DNA of 64,000 nt from Massilia phyllostachyos. Its GTDB lineage: Bacteria; Pseudomonadota; Gammaproteobacteria; Burkholderiales; Burkholderiaceae_D. Shown one piece after another: positions 1 through 12,494 of the stretch. Under the pieces are notes generated by a model. The model did no database searches. It was not told the origin of the DNA and saw only the letters and a list, made by a program, of their open reading frames with translations. How positions within the stretch are numbered: the stretch's first letter is position 1; the number at the start of each line of letters is the position of its first letter. The stretch lies in contig NZ_JAJNOC010000002.1 of NCBI RefSeq assembly GCF_021044825.1, positions 248,001 to 312,000 of the forward strand. Direction: 5' to 3'. The translations under genes and the position numbers were made by a program.

Positions 1-1
1 C

Positions 2-208
2 CGGCGCGAATCGAAGATCTACGAGGACGTGATCAACAACGGCCGCGTGTCCTTCCTGTCGGCGCCGGAACTCGAGGGCATGCTGGAAGGCGGCGTGCCG
101 GTGATCGTCGATGGCCATACCATCGGCGCGGTCGGTGTGTCGGGCGTGAAATCGAACGAGGATGCGCAGGTTGCCAGGGCCGGCATCGCGGCGCTGCTCA
201 ACGGTTGA
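2..208 (+). CDS. GlcG/HbpS-like heme-binding family protein, 3' end only
   Basis: The window opens inside this gene; the visible 68 residues read in frame from base 2 to a TGA at 206-208. The C-terminal part contains the run GGVPVIVDGHTIGAVGVSG followed by a short helix with DAQVARAGIAAL, which is the typical end of the GlcG/HbpS (DUF336) fold, small proteins that bind heme or act as accessory proteins of oxidoreductases. The N-terminus, promoter and upstream partners are outside the window, so a specific role cannot be given. A rho-independent terminator follows 20 bases after the stop, so the gene is not co-transcribed with carA. Family assignment is from the pattern of the last 68 residues only. 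Confidence 0.7.
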   Translation, partial: RRESKIYEDVINNGRVSFLSAPELEGMLEGGVPVIVDGHTIGAVGVSGVKSNEDAQVARAGIAALLNG

Positions 209-224
209 GGTCATCCGAATGTCA

Positions 225-251
225 TGTGATGGCGCCTGCGGGCGCCTTTTT
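225..251 (+). terminator. Rho-independent terminator of the GlcG-like gene
   Basis: Perfect 6-bp arms GGCGCC (231-236) and GGCGCC (241-246) with a TGCG loop, followed by TTTTT. It lies just after the GlcG-like stop codon and before the carA leader. Confidence 0.75.
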
Positions 252-342
252 CACATGTTTCGCATCGGCAGCTAAACATCTTGCGCGCGCCGGTTTCCAG
301 CGTGATTGGGCAAAATTGAAGCCCTTTTTTAAAATTGCTGCA

Positions 343-372
343 TTGCCGAATGCATGCAATTCGCGCTATAAT
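343..372 (+). promoter_or_regulatory. Candidate sigma-70 promoter of carAB
   Basis: A consensus -10 hexamer TATAAT (367-372) has a -35-like TTGCCG (343-348) 18 bp upstream, within an AT-rich patch. It would give a leader of about 150 nt before carA. The -10 is a perfect match, the -35 is four of six. No pyrimidine-sensing attenuator structure could be recognised by eye in the leader. Confidence 0.5.
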
Positions 373-525
373 TTGGAAGTTTAACCATTCACACATCAGC
401 CGTAGCGCCTACACACCATCCCTCATTCAACTAGATGTCCATCTCCCGGCAAAGCGGTTCCGCCCGGGCTTTTTGGATGTCGGTCTGACGTGGCGCAGCT
501 ACGGTAACTTTATTGGGAGTTACCC

Positions 526-1689
526 TTGCCGCCATTTTTTTCTGGCCCAGCCGTCCCGGCCATTCTGGCCCTTGCAGACGGAACGATTTTCAAAGGATAT
601 TCCATTGGCGCCGCCGGTCACACGACCGGTGAAGTGGTGTTCAACACCGCGATTACCGGCTACCAGGAAATCCTCACCGACCCCAGCTATTCGCGTCAGA
701 TCGTCACCCTGACGTACCCGCACATCGGCAACTACGGCGTCAACCCGGCCGACGTCGAGGCCTCCAAGGTCCACGCCGCCGGCCTGATCATCCGCGACCT
801 GCCGCTGCTGGCATCGAATTTCCGTTCCACGCAATCGCTGTCGGACTACCTGAAGCAAGAGAATGTGGTCGCCATCGCCGGCATCGACACCCGTAAACTC
901 ACCCGCATCCTGCGCGAGAAGGGCGCCCAGGCCGGCGCCATCCTCACCGGCGTGCAGGGCAAGGAGCCATCGGAAGCCCAGGCGCTGGAACTGGCCCGTT
1001 CCTTCCCGGGCCTGGCCGGCATGGACCTGGCCAAGGTGGTGTCGGTGAAAGAGCCGTACGTGTTCACCGAGACCGAGTGGAAGCTCGGCCAGGGCTTCGG
1101 CAAGCAGGAGAACCCGCAATACCACGTGGTCGCCTTCGACTATGGCGTCAAGCGCAACATCCTGCGCATGCTGGCCGAGCGCGGCTGCAAGGTCACCGTG
1201 CTGCCGGCGCAAGCCACGGCGGAAGACGCACTGAAGCTGAACCCGGACGGCATCTTTCTGGCCAACGGCCCGGGCGACCCGGAGCCGTGCGACTACGCCA
1301 TCAAGGCCAGTGCGGAACTCATCGAGAAGGGCATCCCGACCTTCGGCATCTGCCTGGGCCACCAGATCATGGCCCTCGCCTCCGGCGCCAAGACCATGAA
1401 GATGAAGTTCGGCCACCACGGCGCCAACCACCCGGTGCAGGACCTCGATTCGAAGAAGGTGCTCATCACCTCGCAGAACCACGGTTTCGCGGTCGACCCG
1501 GAAACGCTGCCGGCCAACTGCCGCGTGACCCACGTTTCGCTGTTCGACGGCTCGCTGCAGGGCTTCGAGCGCACCGACAAACCGGCGTTCTGCTTCCAGG
1601 GCCACCCGGAAGCCTCGCCCGGCCCGACCGACGTCGCCTACCTGTTTGACCGCTTCATCAAACTGATGCAAGCCGCGGAGAAGAATTAA
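526..1689 (+). CDS. carA: Carbamoyl-phosphate synthase small (glutaminase) subunit
   Basis: CarA hydrolyses glutamine and channels ammonia to CarB for carbamoyl phosphate, which feeds pyrimidine and arginine synthesis in the cytoplasm. The 387-residue product has the CarA N-terminal domain ([20 protein letters not shown]) and a class I glutamine amidotransferase domain with the nucleophile motif FGICLGHQ (Cys276) and the His-Glu pair in GHPEASPGP. Length matches the family. The start is a TTG at 526 with a GGGAG Shine-Dalgarno six bases upstream; no in-frame ATG lies nearby and the protein begins at the usual place for the family. carB follows after a single base, so the two subunits are translated from one mRNA. 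Confidence 0.96.
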   Translation: MPPFFSGPAVPAILALADGTIFKGYSIGAAGHTTGEVVFNTAITGYQEILTDPSYSRQIVTLTYPHIGNYGVNPADVEASKVHAAGLIIRDLPLLASNFRSTQSLSDYLKQENVVAIAGIDTRKLTRILREKGAQAGAILTGVQGKEPSEAQALELARSFPGLAGMDLAKVVSVKEPYVFTETEWKLGQGFGKQENPQYHVVAFDYGVKRNILRMLAERGCKVTVLPAQATAEDALKLNPDGIFLANGPGDPEPCDYAIKASAELIEKGIPTFGICLGHQIMALASGAKTMKMKFGHHGANHPVQDLDSKKVLITSQNHGFAVDPETLPANCRVTHVSLFDGSLQGFERTDKPAFCFQGHPEASPGPTDVAYLFDRFIKLMQAAEKN

Positions 1690-1690
1690 T

Positions 1691-4921
<3,231 letters not shown>

Positions 4922-4951
4922 TCGACGTAGAAGTTACACGCAGTACCTCTG

Positions 4952-4997
4952 AACCACAGAGCTCGCGGGGCCTCGCGCCTCGCGCCTCTGTGGTTTT
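4952..4997 (+). terminator. Terminator-like hairpin after carB
   Basis: Perfect 10-bp arms AACCACAGAG (4952-4961) and CTCTGTGGTT (4986-4995) with a GC-rich 24-base loop and a short T tail. Position between carB and greA suggests it ends the carAB transcript. Confidence 0.65.
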
Positions 4998-5035
4998 CAC
5001 TTGGTACGTCCCATCACGAACAAGCATAGAGCGAC

Positions 5036-5515
5036 ATGAACACTACCGTACCACTGACCAAATACGGCGCCGAACTCCTGAAGGAAGAGCTGCACCAGCT
5101 CAAGACCAAGGAGCGCCGTATCGTGATCGATGCGATCGCCGAAGCGCGTTCGCACGGCGACCTGTCCGAAAATGCCGAGTACGACGCGGCGAAAGAGCGC
5201 CAGGCCTTCGTCGAAGGCCGCATCGCGGAACTCGAGGGCAAGCTGAGCGCCGCCCAGATCATCGACCCGGCCACCCTGGACGCCGAAGGCCGCGTCGTGT
5301 TCGCCTCGACCGTGGACCTGGAAGACCTGGAAAACGGCCAGAAGGTCAGCTACCAGATCGTCGGCCTCGACGAAGCCGACATCAAACTGAACAAGGTCTC
5401 GGTGACCTCGCCGATCGCGCGCGCCCTGATCGGCAAGTACGCCGGCGACGTGGTCGAAGTGCAGGCCCCGTCCGGCCCGCGCGAATACGAAATCCTCGAA
5501 GTCCGCTACGTCTGA
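5036..5515 (+). CDS. greA: Transcription elongation factor GreA
   Basis: GreA enters the RNA polymerase secondary channel and triggers cleavage of backtracked RNA. The 159-residue product has the N-terminal coiled coil with the acidic tip [16 protein letters not shown] (residues about 42-57), whose Asp/Glu pair positions Mg2+, and the C-terminal FKBP-like domain ending in [18 protein letters not shown]. Length and motif order are normal for GreA rather than GreB. The ATG at 5036 starts the family's usual N-terminus ([14 protein letters not shown]). Its stop overlaps the ATG of the next small membrane protein, so the two are probably co-translated, an arrangement frequent in betaproteobacteria. 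Confidence 0.96.
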   Translation: MNTTVPLTKYGAELLKEELHQLKTKERRIVIDAIAEARSHGDLSENAEYDAAKERQAFVEGRIAELEGKLSAAQIIDPATLDAEGRVVFASTVDLEDLENGQKVSYQIVGLDEADIKLNKVSVTSPIARALIGKYAGDVVEVQAPSGPREYEILEVRYV

Positions 5516-5985
5516 TGGGGGCAGGCCTGTCTCGTTCCGCTTCCCGCGTGGCCGCCGCAAGGCTGCTGGTGGCGGTGCTGTGGGCGGGCGCTTTGTGGGC
5601 GCTCGGCTATATCGCGGCGCCGGCGGTGTTCGCGGCGGTGCCGAGCCTGGTGGCCGGCGACGTCGTCGCGCAGCTGTTGACGCGGCTGGGCTGGGTATCG
5701 ATTGCGTGCGCGGCCCTGATGTTCGTGCTGGTGCGCGTTTCGAGCGACCTGGATGCGGTGCGCAAGCGCATCCTGAACCTGCTGGTGCTGGCCATGCTGG
5801 CCTGTGCGCTGGTGATGTGGGCGGGGTTGCAGCCGGCGATGGCGCAGATGCGCGAACTGGCCGGGCCGGGCGGGGTGAGGGCGTCGCCGTACTGGACGCA
5901 GTTTGCGGTCATGCACGGGGTGTCGCAGCTGTTTCATGTGATCGAGAGCGTTCTGGCGGCTGTGTTGGTCCTCAAGAGCCGCTGA
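5515..5985 (+). CDS. DUF4149-type small integral membrane protein
   Basis: A 156-residue protein with four hydrophobic segments (about residues 15-38, 45-70, 86-105 and 132-152) and the pattern WAGALWALGYIAAPAVF near the N-terminus, which is typical of DUF4149 proteins found next to greA in Burkholderiales. The ATG at 5515-5517 overlaps the greA TGA at 5513-5515, which decides the start and indicates translational coupling. No catalytic residues are recognisable and the function of the family is unknown. Followed by a REP-like inverted repeat rather than a classical terminator. Confidence 0.8.
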   Translation: MGAGLSRSASRVAAARLLVAVLWAGALWALGYIAAPAVFAAVPSLVAGDVVAQLLTRLGWVSIACAALMFVLVRVSSDLDAVRKRILNLLVLAMLACALVMWAGLQPAMAQMRELAGPGGVRASPYWTQFAVMHGVSQLFHVIESVLAAVLVLKSR

Positions 5986-6012
5986 CCCGTCATTTGTACC
6001 TGCACCCGTAGC

Positions 6013-6151
6013 ACCGTCGCTCCGGCGAAGGCCGGAGCCCAATTCCCCGTGAGCGCCACGTGATTTCCCTTCCCCTCGTTCGTCTGAGGTAGAAGGGCGC
6101 TGTTTTGGTCCACATGAGAAATTGGGTAGCGGCCTTCGCCGGTACGACGGT
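6013..6151. repeat. Pair of inverted REP-like elements
   Basis: Two copies of a ~30-bp sequence stand head to head. The left one reads CGTCGCTCCGGCGAAGGCC at 6015-6033 and runs on to about 6044. The right one (about 6119-6151) contains GCGGCCTTCGCCGGTACGAC in the opposite sense. The pair resembles the short repetitive extragenic palindromes common in betaproteobacterial intergenic regions, placed between the convergent greA-DUF4149 and yhbY units. It may act as a bidirectional transcript end. Confidence 0.6.
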
Positions 6152-6190
6152 TCAAACGTCGGCGGTGGAAGAAGGTTGGTGGCTGACCAC

Positions 6191-6217
6191 GAAAAAAAAC
6201 CGGGTCGCCCCGGTTTT
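6191..6217 (-). terminator. Rho-independent terminator of yhbY
   Basis: Read on the minus strand, arms AACCGGG and CCCGGTT (6198-6204 and 6209-6215) surround a 4-base loop and are followed by a run of eight T. It begins just past the yhbY stop codon. Confidence 0.85.
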
Positions 6218-6219
6218 CA

Positions 6220-6690
6220 TCACTTGTTCAGTGCATTCTTCTTGGTCGACGCCTGGCGCGGTTTTGCGCGCTTGATGTTGCCGCCCGCCGTCACGCGTTC
6301 GTTCCCCTTCAGCATGACCTTGGTGACGCTCGGCTTCTTGGTGCCGCTGGCGCTGGCCTTGACGATGGTGACTTCGCGCATGCCCTTGCCGGACTTGGCG
6401 CTGCGTTCCTTGACGGCTTCCTTTTTCGGACGGTACAGCACCAGCAGCTTGCCGATGTGCTGCACCGGCGCCGCGTCGAGGTCGGCGCAGATCTGTTCGT
6501 ACATGGCGATGCGGGCTTCGCGGTCGTCGCCGAACACGCGGACCTTGATCAGGCCGTGGGCGTCGAGGCTGGAAGCGATTTCCTTCATGACCGATTCGGT
6601 CAGGCCCGATTCGCCGATCATGACGACCGGATTGAGTCCATGGGCTTCGGCACGCAGTGCGCTGCGCTCGGCCGGAGTGAGTTTAAGCAT
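6220..6690 (-). CDS. yhbY: YhbY-family ribosome assembly RNA-binding protein
   Basis: CRS1-YhbY (CRM) domain protein thought to bind the 50S precursor during ribosome assembly. The first ~95 of 156 residues carry the domain, including LTPAERSALRAEAHGLNPVV at the N-terminus, the loop IGESGLTESVMKEI and the C-terminal GKLLVLYRPK strand. The remaining ~60 residues are a basic, Lys/Ser/Ala-rich extension (AKSGKGMREV, KPSVTKVMLKG, KRAKPRQ), longer than the E. coli protein and likely an RNA-binding tail. It is divergent from rlmE with only 41 bp between the start codons, so the two share a promoter region; both act on the large ribosomal subunit. Confidence 0.93.
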   Translation of the reverse strand: MLKLTPAERSALRAEAHGLNPVVMIGESGLTESVMKEIASSLDAHGLIKVRVFGDDREARIAMYEQICADLDAAPVQHIGKLLVLYRPKKEAVKERSAKSGKGMREVTIVKASASGTKKPSVTKVMLKGNERVTAGGNIKRAKPRQASTKKNALNK

Positions 6691-6731
6691 AATAATTTTT
6701 GGATTACCTTTAAAAGCAGTATTCTACGCGA

Positions 6732-7379
6732 ATGGCCAAGAACAAATTAAACAAAAACTGGTTGCACGACCATATTAACGACCCCTACGTCAAACTGGCC
6801 CAGAAAGAAGGCTTCCGCGCACGCGCCGCCTACAAGCTCAAGGAAATCGACGAAAGCGAGAAGCTGATCAAGCCGGGACAGGTCATCGTCGACCTCGGCT
6901 GCACCCCGGGCAGCTGGGCCCAGTACACCCGGCGCAAGCTGGCCGGCGCGGACGCCGGCGGCATCCATGGCACCATCATCGGGCTCGACATGCTGCCGAT
7001 GGAACCGATTGCCGACGTCCAGTATATCCAGGGCGATTTCCGCGAAGAAGAGGTGCTTGGCCAGCTCGATGAGTTGCTGCAGGGCCGCAAGGCCGACCTG
7101 GTCCTGTCCGACATGGCGCCCAACCTGTCTGGCATCCCGACCGCCGACGCGGCGCGGATGGAACACCTGATCGACCTCGCTATTGAGTTTTCGCAAAACC
7201 ACATGAAGCCAACTGGGGCATTGCTAGTAAAGTGCTTTAAGGATATGGGCTTTACGCAAATCCTGGAAAAATTCCGCGACGAGTTCAACACCGTCAAACA
7301 GATCAAACCCAAGGCAAGCCGGGACAAATCATCGGAAATTTTCCTGCTTGGACGCGGTTTGAAGAATCCGGTGGACTGA
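6732..7379 (+). CDS. rlmE: 23S rRNA (uridine-2'-O)-methyltransferase RlmE (FtsJ/RrmJ)
   Basis: RlmE methylates U2552 in the A loop of 23S rRNA using SAM. The 215-residue product carries the full K-D-K-E catalytic tetrad expected for RrmJ: Lys35, Asp127 (LSDMAPN), Lys167 (LVKCFK) and Glu202 (SSEIFLL). The SAM-binding motif I reads [10 protein letters not shown], slightly different from the E. coli VDLGAAPGGW. Length and N-terminus fit the family. In E. coli the gene is in an operon with ftsH; here the order is kept but 216 bp separate the two, leaving room for a separate ftsH promoter. Confidence 0.96.
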   Translation: MAKNKLNKNWLHDHINDPYVKLAQKEGFRARAAYKLKEIDESEKLIKPGQVIVDLGCTPGSWAQYTRRKLAGADAGGIHGTIIGLDMLPMEPIADVQYIQGDFREEEVLGQLDELLQGRKADLVLSDMAPNLSGIPTADAARMEHLIDLAIEFSQNHMKPTGALLVKCFKDMGFTQILEKFRDEFNTVKQIKPKASRDKSSEIFLLGRGLKNPVD

Positions 7380-7595
7380 ATTTGTTGCTTTTTCAGTGTT
7401 TCGGCCTTGATATTCGGCGTGGCAACCGCACATCAGCCGCGTGAGGCTGGCAGCGCAAACGGTTGCGTCGCCCGCCAGTATGTGAAAATGGCTTTTTGGC
7501 ACTATTGCTAACGTTGCGTGGCAGCGTCGGCTTATTGCGGTTAAAATCGTCATACTGAAATCGGTAGAGATGCAATCCGCATCGGAGGAGTTTTC

Positions 7596-9479
7596 GTGAA
7601 TAATATGTTTTCCAAATCCGCCATCTGGGTGGTCGTTGCGCTGCTGTTGTTCATGCTGTTCAAGCAGTTCGACAACCACAGCGTCGCCGGCGGCAGCAAG
7701 ACCATCGCTTATTCCGAGCTGCTCGATGAGGTGAAGGCGCGTCGCATCAAGGACGTGCTGATCGAAGGCCAGAACATCACCGCGACCCGCTCGGACGACA
7801 CCAAGGTCCGCGCCACCGCGACCATCCTCGACCGCGGCCTGATCGGCGACCTGCGCGACAACGGCGTCAAGTTCGACGTGCGTCCGCCGGAAGAACCCGG
7901 CTTCCTGCAGCAGGTGTTCATCTCCTGGTTCCCGATGCTGTTGCTCATCGGCGTGTGGGTGTTCTTCATGCGCCAGATGCAGGGCGGCGGCAAGGGCGGT
8001 GCTTTCTCCTTCGGCAAGTCGAAGGCGCGCATGCTCGATGAAACCAACAACACCGTCACCTTCGCCGACGTCGCCGGCTGCGACGAAGCGAAGGAAGAAG
8101 TCTCGGAAATCGTCGATTTCCTGAAAGACCCGACCAAGTTCCAGAAACTGGGCGGCCGCATCCCGCGCGGCGTGCTGATGGTCGGTCCGCCGGGTACCGG
8201 CAAGACCCTGCTGGCGCGCGCCATCGCCGGCGAAGCCAAGGTGCCGTTCTTCTCGATCTCGGGTTCCGACTTCGTCGAGATGTTCGTCGGCGTGGGTGCG
8301 TCCCGTGTCCGCGACATGTTCGAGAACGCCAAGAAACACTCGCCCTGCATCATCTTCATCGACGAGATCGATGCCGTCGGCCGCCACCGCGGCGCCGGCA
8401 TGGGCGGCGGCAACGACGAGCGCGAACAGACCCTGAACCAACTGCTGGTCGAGATGGACGGTTTCGAGGCGCAATCGGGCGTGATCGTCATCGCCGCCAC
8501 CAACCGCGCCGACGTGCTCGATAAAGCGCTGCTGCGTCCGGGCCGTTTCGACCGCCAGGTGATGGTCGGCCTGCCGGACATCCGCGGCCGCGAACAGATC
8601 CTCAACGTGCACATGCGCAAAGTGCCGATCGGCACCGACGTGAAGGCCGACATCCTGGCGCGCGGCACCCCGGGCTTCTCGGGCGCCGATCTGGCCAACC
8701 TGGTCAACGAAGCCGCGCTGTTCGCCGCGCGCCGTTCCAAGCGCCTGGTCGAGATGATCGACTTCGAAGACGCCAAGGACAAGATCTACATGGGTCCGGA
8801 GCGCAAGTCGATGGTCATGCGCGAGGAAGAGCGCCGCAACACGGCCTACCACGAGTCGGGCCACGCGGTGATCGCCAAGCTGCTGCCGAAGGCCGACCCG
8901 GTGCACAAGGTCACCATCATGCCGCGCGGCTATGCTCTCGGCCTGACCTGGCAGCTGCCGGAACACGACGCTCTGTCCGGTTACAAGGACAAGATGCTGG
9001 AAGAAATCTCGATCCTGTTCGGTGGCCGCATCGCCGAGGAGATTTTTGTTGGCCAGATGTCGACCGGCGCCTCGAACGACTTCTCGCGCGCCACCAAGCT
9101 GGCCCGCTCGATGGTGACCCGCTTCGGCATGTCCGAGAGCATGGGCGTGATGGTCTACGAGGACAGCGAGAACGAAGGCTTCTTCGGCGGCGCCACCAAG
9201 ACCATTTCGGAAGCGACGCAGCAGAAGGTCGACGCCGAGATCCGCGCCATCCTCGACACCCAGTACGCGCTGGCGCGCCGCCTGCTGGAAGAGAACCGCG
9301 ACAAGGTCGAGATGATGACCAAGGCGCTGCTCGACTGGGAAACCATCGACGCCGAGCAGATCAACGACATCATGGCCGGCCGCGAGCCGCGCCAGCCGAA
9401 GACCAGCCTGCTGACCAAGCGCAACCCGCCGGGCGACAGCGGTGGCGGCGTGGCGCCGAACGCCACCGCACCGGCCTGA
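7596..9479 (+). CDS. ftsH: ATP-dependent zinc metalloprotease FtsH
   Basis: Membrane-anchored hexameric AAA+ protease that degrades misassembled membrane proteins and regulators such as sigma-32 and LpxC. The 627 residues show two transmembrane segments (about 8-22 and 106-125) around a periplasmic domain, an AAA domain with Walker A GPPGTGKT (197-204), Walker [12 protein letters not shown] and the second region of homology [20 protein letters not shown], then the M41 protease domain with zinc motif HESGH. The GTG at 7596 is chosen because a strong GGAGGAG lies six bases upstream (7583-7589) and the resulting [10 protein letters not shown] start is the form usual in Burkholderiales. A strong terminator follows. 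Confidence 0.97.
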   Translation: MNNMFSKSAIWVVVALLLFMLFKQFDNHSVAGGSKTIAYSELLDEVKARRIKDVLIEGQNITATRSDDTKVRATATILDRGLIGDLRDNGVKFDVRPPEEPGFLQQVFISWFPMLLLIGVWVFFMRQMQGGGKGGAFSFGKSKARMLDETNNTVTFADVAGCDEAKEEVSEIVDFLKDPTKFQKLGGRIPRGVLMVGPPGTGKTLLARAIAGEAKVPFFSISGSDFVEMFVGVGASRVRDMFENAKKHSPCIIFIDEIDAVGRHRGAGMGGGNDEREQTLNQLLVEMDGFEAQSGVIVIAATNRADVLDKALLRPGRFDRQVMVGLPDIRGREQILNVHMRKVPIGTDVKADILARGTPGFSGADLANLVNEAALFAARRSKRLVEMIDFEDAKDKIYMGPERKSMVMREEERRNTAYHESGHAVIAKLLPKADPVHKVTIMPRGYALGLTWQLPEHDALSGYKDKMLEEISILFGGRIAEEIFVGQMSTGASNDFSRATKLARSMVTRFGMSESMGVMVYEDSENEGFFGGATKTISEATQQKVDAEIRAILDTQYALARRLLEENRDKVEMMTKALLDWETIDAEQINDIMAGREPRQPKTSLLTKRNPPGDSGGGVAPNATAPA

Positions 9480-9522
9480 TCCACGCACCTGGCCGCGGCC
9501 TGGTCGCTTGATCCAATAAAGC

Positions 9523-9549
9523 AAAAGGCATCCACCCGGATGCCTTTTG
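9523..9549 (+). terminator. Rho-independent terminator of ftsH
   Basis: Perfect 11-bp arms AAAAGGCATCC (9523-9533) and GGATGCCTTTT (9538-9548) around ACCC. An in-frame ATG at 9540 lies inside this hairpin, which argues against it being the folP start. Confidence 0.85.
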
Positions 9550-9575
9550 TCGTTTACGCTCCCCACTCGCATCCT

Positions 9576-10424
9576 ATGTCAAAGCAATTGCAATGCGGCC
9601 AGTACAGCTTCGCGCTGGAAGGCCCGTCCTCCACCCATCCGGTCGTGATGGGCATCCTGAACATCACCCCCGATTCCTTTTCCGACGGCGGCCGCTACCA
9701 GGGCCTCGAGTTCGCCCTGTCGCGTGCCGAGGAAATGATCGCCGACGGCGCCACCATGATCGACATCGGCGGCGAATCGACCCGCCCGGGTTCGCCCAGC
9801 GTCCCGGTCGCCGAGGAACTGGCGCGCGTGATGCCGGCCCTGTATGCGCTGCGCACCCTGGACGTGGCATTGTCGGTCGATACCTGCAAGCCCGACGTCA
9901 TGCGCGAAGCGATCATCGCCGGCGCCGACATGATCAACGACATCAACGGTTTCCGCGCGCCGGGCGCGATCGAGGCGGTGCGCGACAGCGATTGCGGCCT
10001 GTGCCTGATGCACATGCAGGCCACGCCGCAGACCATGCAGCTGGCGCCGAGTTACGGCGACGTGGTGCAGGAAGTGATCGCCTTCCTGCAGGTGCGCGTC
10101 GAGGCCATGGTGGAAGAGGGCATTGCGCGCGAACGCATCTGCATCGACCCGGGCTTCGGTTTCGGCAAGACGGTCGAGCACAACTATGCGCTGCTGCGCC
10201 ACCTGGACCGCATCCGCCGTGAAGTCGGCCTGCCGGTGCTGGCCGGGCTGTCGCGCAAGTCGATGATCGGCGCCGTCACCGGCCGTCCGGTCGAGGAGCG
10301 CGTCGCCGGCAGCGTGGCCGGGGCATTGGCTGCGGTAGCACATGGCGCTAGAATTGTGCGAGTGCATGATGTGGCAGAGACGGTCGATGCCTTGAAGGTA
10401 TGGCACGCCGCCAATAACGATTAA
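9576..10424 (+). CDS. folP: Dihydropteroate synthase
   Basis: Joins p-aminobenzoate to 6-hydroxymethyl-dihydropterin pyrophosphate in folate synthesis; the target of sulfonamides. The 282-residue product has all family landmarks: [15 protein letters not shown] near residue 25, [11 protein letters not shown] near 60, [26 protein letters not shown] and the GLSRKSMIG loop. The start is taken at ATG 9576 ([11 protein letters not shown]), since the earlier in-frame ATG at 9540 falls within the ftsH terminator. glmM follows after 19 bases, the usual folP-glmM pairing of proteobacteria. Confidence 0.96.
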   Translation: MSKQLQCGQYSFALEGPSSTHPVVMGILNITPDSFSDGGRYQGLEFALSRAEEMIADGATMIDIGGESTRPGSPSVPVAEELARVMPALYALRTLDVALSVDTCKPDVMREAIIAGADMINDINGFRAPGAIEAVRDSDCGLCLMHMQATPQTMQLAPSYGDVVQEVIAFLQVRVEAMVEEGIARERICIDPGFGFGKTVEHNYALLRHLDRIRREVGLPVLAGLSRKSMIGAVTGRPVEERVAGSVAGALAAVAHGARIVRVHDVAETVDALKVWHAANND

Positions 10425-10443
10425 TCACGGAAAGAGAACAAGA

Positions 10444-11784
10444 ATGGCACGCAAATATTTCGGTACGGATGGGGTTCGTGGTCTGGTCGGCGAGGCGCCG
10501 ATTACGCCCGAGTTCGTGATGCGCCTCGGCTACGCGGCCGGCAAGGTGCTGGCGCGCGGCGCCAAGTCGAGCAGCGGCCGCCCGGTGGTCCTGATCGGCA
10601 AGGACACCCGTATTTCGGGCTATATGCTGGAGGCCGCCCTGGAAGCGGGCTTTTCCGCCGCCGGCGTCGACTCGATGCTGGCCGGCCCGATGCCGACCCC
10701 GGCCATCGCCTACCTTACCCGCGCGCTGCGCCTGCAGGCCGGCGTCGTGATCTCGGCCTCGCACAATCCCTTCCAGGACAATGGCATCAAGTTCTTCTCG
10801 CGCCACGGCACCAAGCTGCCGGATGCGGTCGAACTCGAGATCGAGGAAGCCATCGACGAACCGATGGGCTGCGTGCCGTCCGATAAGCTGGGCCGCGCGA
10901 CCCGCCTGCGCGACGCCCAGGGCCGCTACATCGAATTCTGCAAGAGCACCTTCCCGAATGAACTGGACCTGCGCGGCCTGAAGATCGTGGTCGACAGCGC
11001 CCACGGCGCCGCCTACAACATCGCCCCGCACGTGTTCCACGAACTGGGCGCCGAAGTGGTCTCGATCGGCGCTTCGCCGGACGGCTTCAACATCAACGCC
11101 GGCGTGGGCGCCACCGCCCCGAAAGCGCTGTCGGAAGCGGTGGTGGCCAACAAGGCGGACCTCGGCATCGCGCTGGACGGCGACGCCGACCGCCTGATCA
11201 TGGTCGACGCCACCGGCCGCGTCTACAACGGCGACGAACTGCTGTACCTGATGGTGCGCGACCGCCTGGCGACCGGCCCGGTGGCGGGCGCGGTCGGCAC
11301 CCTGATGACGAATATGGCGCTGGAAGTGGCGTTCAAGGAACTGGGTGTCGGCTTCGCGCGCGCCAAGGTCGGCGACCGCTACGTGCTGGAAGTGATGCAG
11401 GAGCGCGGCTGGCTGTTCGGCGGCGAGAGCTCGGGCCACCTGCTGGCGCTGGACAAGCACAGCACCGGCGACGGCATCGTCTCGGCCCTGCAGGTGCTGT
11501 CGGCACTGCGGCGCAGCAACAAGTCGCTGGCCGAATGCTGCAGCGAACTGAAACTGTTCCCGCAGACCCTGATCAACAAGAAAGTCACGCCGGGCTTCGA
11601 CTGGACCCAGGACAAGGCGATGGTGGCCGAGAAGGAAGCGGTCGAGCGCGAGCTGGGCGACAACGGCCGCGTCCTGATCCGCGCCTCGGGCACCGAACCC
11701 CTGATCCGAGTCATGGTCGAGGCGAAGGAAGCGGCCCAGGCGGAAAGCATGGCGCGCCGCATCGCCGACAAGCTGGCCGCCTGA
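10444..11784 (+). CDS. glmM: Phosphoglucosamine mutase
   Basis: Converts glucosamine-6-phosphate to glucosamine-1-phosphate, the step before UDP-GlcNAc, and so supplies precursor both to the cell wall and to the N-acetylated sugars of the EPS locus downstream. The 446 residues contain the catalytic phosphoserine loop [14 protein letters not shown] (Ser106), the metal-binding DGDADR near residue 243, the sugar-binding GGESSGH and the phosphate-binding [15 protein letters not shown]. Length is typical. A GGAAAGAGA Shine-Dalgarno precedes the ATG. Probably one transcript with folP. Confidence 0.97.
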   Translation: MARKYFGTDGVRGLVGEAPITPEFVMRLGYAAGKVLARGAKSSSGRPVVLIGKDTRISGYMLEAALEAGFSAAGVDSMLAGPMPTPAIAYLTRALRLQAGVVISASHNPFQDNGIKFFSRHGTKLPDAVELEIEEAIDEPMGCVPSDKLGRATRLRDAQGRYIEFCKSTFPNELDLRGLKIVVDSAHGAAYNIAPHVFHELGAEVVSIGASPDGFNINAGVGATAPKALSEAVVANKADLGIALDGDADRLIMVDATGRVYNGDELLYLMVRDRLATGPVAGAVGTLMTNMALEVAFKELGVGFARAKVGDRYVLEVMQERGWLFGGESSGHLLALDKHSTGDGIVSALQVLSALRRSNKSLAECCSELKLFPQTLINKKVTPGFDWTQDKAMVAEKEAVERELGDNGRVLIRASGTEPLIRVMVEAKEAAQAESMARRIADKLAA

Positions 11785-11825
11785 TTTGACGCGCCCTTCA
11801 CCAGCGAGTATCATCGGCCACACAT

Positions 11826-11902
11826 CGGAGTGTAGCGCAGCCCGGTAGCGCACCTGGTTTGGGACCAGGGGGTCCAAGGTTCGAATCCTTGTACTCCGAC
11901 CA
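11826..11902 (+). tRNA. tRNA-Pro (anticodon UGG)
   Basis: A 77-nt cloverleaf: acceptor CGGAGTG pairs with TACTCCG, D arm GCGC...GCGC, anticodon stem CCTGG/CCAGG around the loop TTTGGGA (anticodon TGG), T arm CAAGG-TTCGAAT-CCTTG, discriminator A and an encoded CCA end. Confidence 0.96.
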
Positions 11903-11968
11903 AGGCTTCCTCCGCGGGCTGTCGATCGACAGCCCGTTTCATTTTCGCCGGTACCCGTACCGTCTCGT

Positions 11969-12045
<77 letters not shown>

Positions 12046-12067
12046 TTTCCAGGATCTCGATCAATTC

Positions 12068-12388
12068 ATGCTCTTCCTGACCGTTCCCTACGCTGAGAAG
12101 GACGAAGCCAAGGCGCTCGGCGCCCGCTGGAATCCGACCAAACGCCGCTGGTACGTGCCCGACGGCGTCGCGCCCGCCGCCTTCGCCAAGTGGACCGGGC
12201 AGGGCGGCGACACCCCTGGCGCGTCCAAGGGCGGCAGGGTCGACAGCTACCAGGGCAAGACCGTGGTCGGCGCCAACTACGTGGCCCTGGAGCACGACTG
12301 CAATCCCTTCGAATCCTGCGCCCAGTGCAGCGCCGCGCTGGCCGGCAGCGCCTGGATGCAGGCGCGCCAGCAGCTGGCCGCCCGCTGA
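12068..12388 (+). CDS. Small DUF5710-type protein
   Basis: A 106-residue protein whose N-terminus, LFLTVPYAEKDEAKALGARW followed by a WYVP motif, is the short DUF5710 motif, an ~45-residue module often attached to topoisomerase-like, primase-like or Ard-type proteins of plasmids and phages but also found alone. The rest has three cysteines (CNPFESCAQC), suggesting a small metal site. No partner domain is present. Function unknown. It starts 22 bp after the tRNA-Arg CCA, a position where integrated elements often begin, but no other mobile-element sign is seen. Confidence 0.7.
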   Translation: MLFLTVPYAEKDEAKALGARWNPTKRRWYVPDGVAPAAFAKWTGQGGDTPGASKGGRVDSYQGKTVVGANYVALEHDCNPFESCAQCSAALAGSAWMQARQQLAAR

Positions 12389-12494
12389 CATCATGGGCAC
12401 GGTCGCATAGGCAAGCGAACGCCATCGCCGTCGCTGCCGTGTTAACGTTCCGGCAGCGCGCAGCCCTTCGGATGCGCCCGTTCCGGAGAGTTCC

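Noticed and set aside
335-712. 125-codon ORF overlapping the carA start
   Set aside because: Different frame from carA, runs over its promoter and leader, no ribosome site.
9540-9575. N-terminal extension of folP from ATG 9540
   Set aside because: This ATG is inside the ftsH terminator hairpin; ATG 9576 gives the normal protein.
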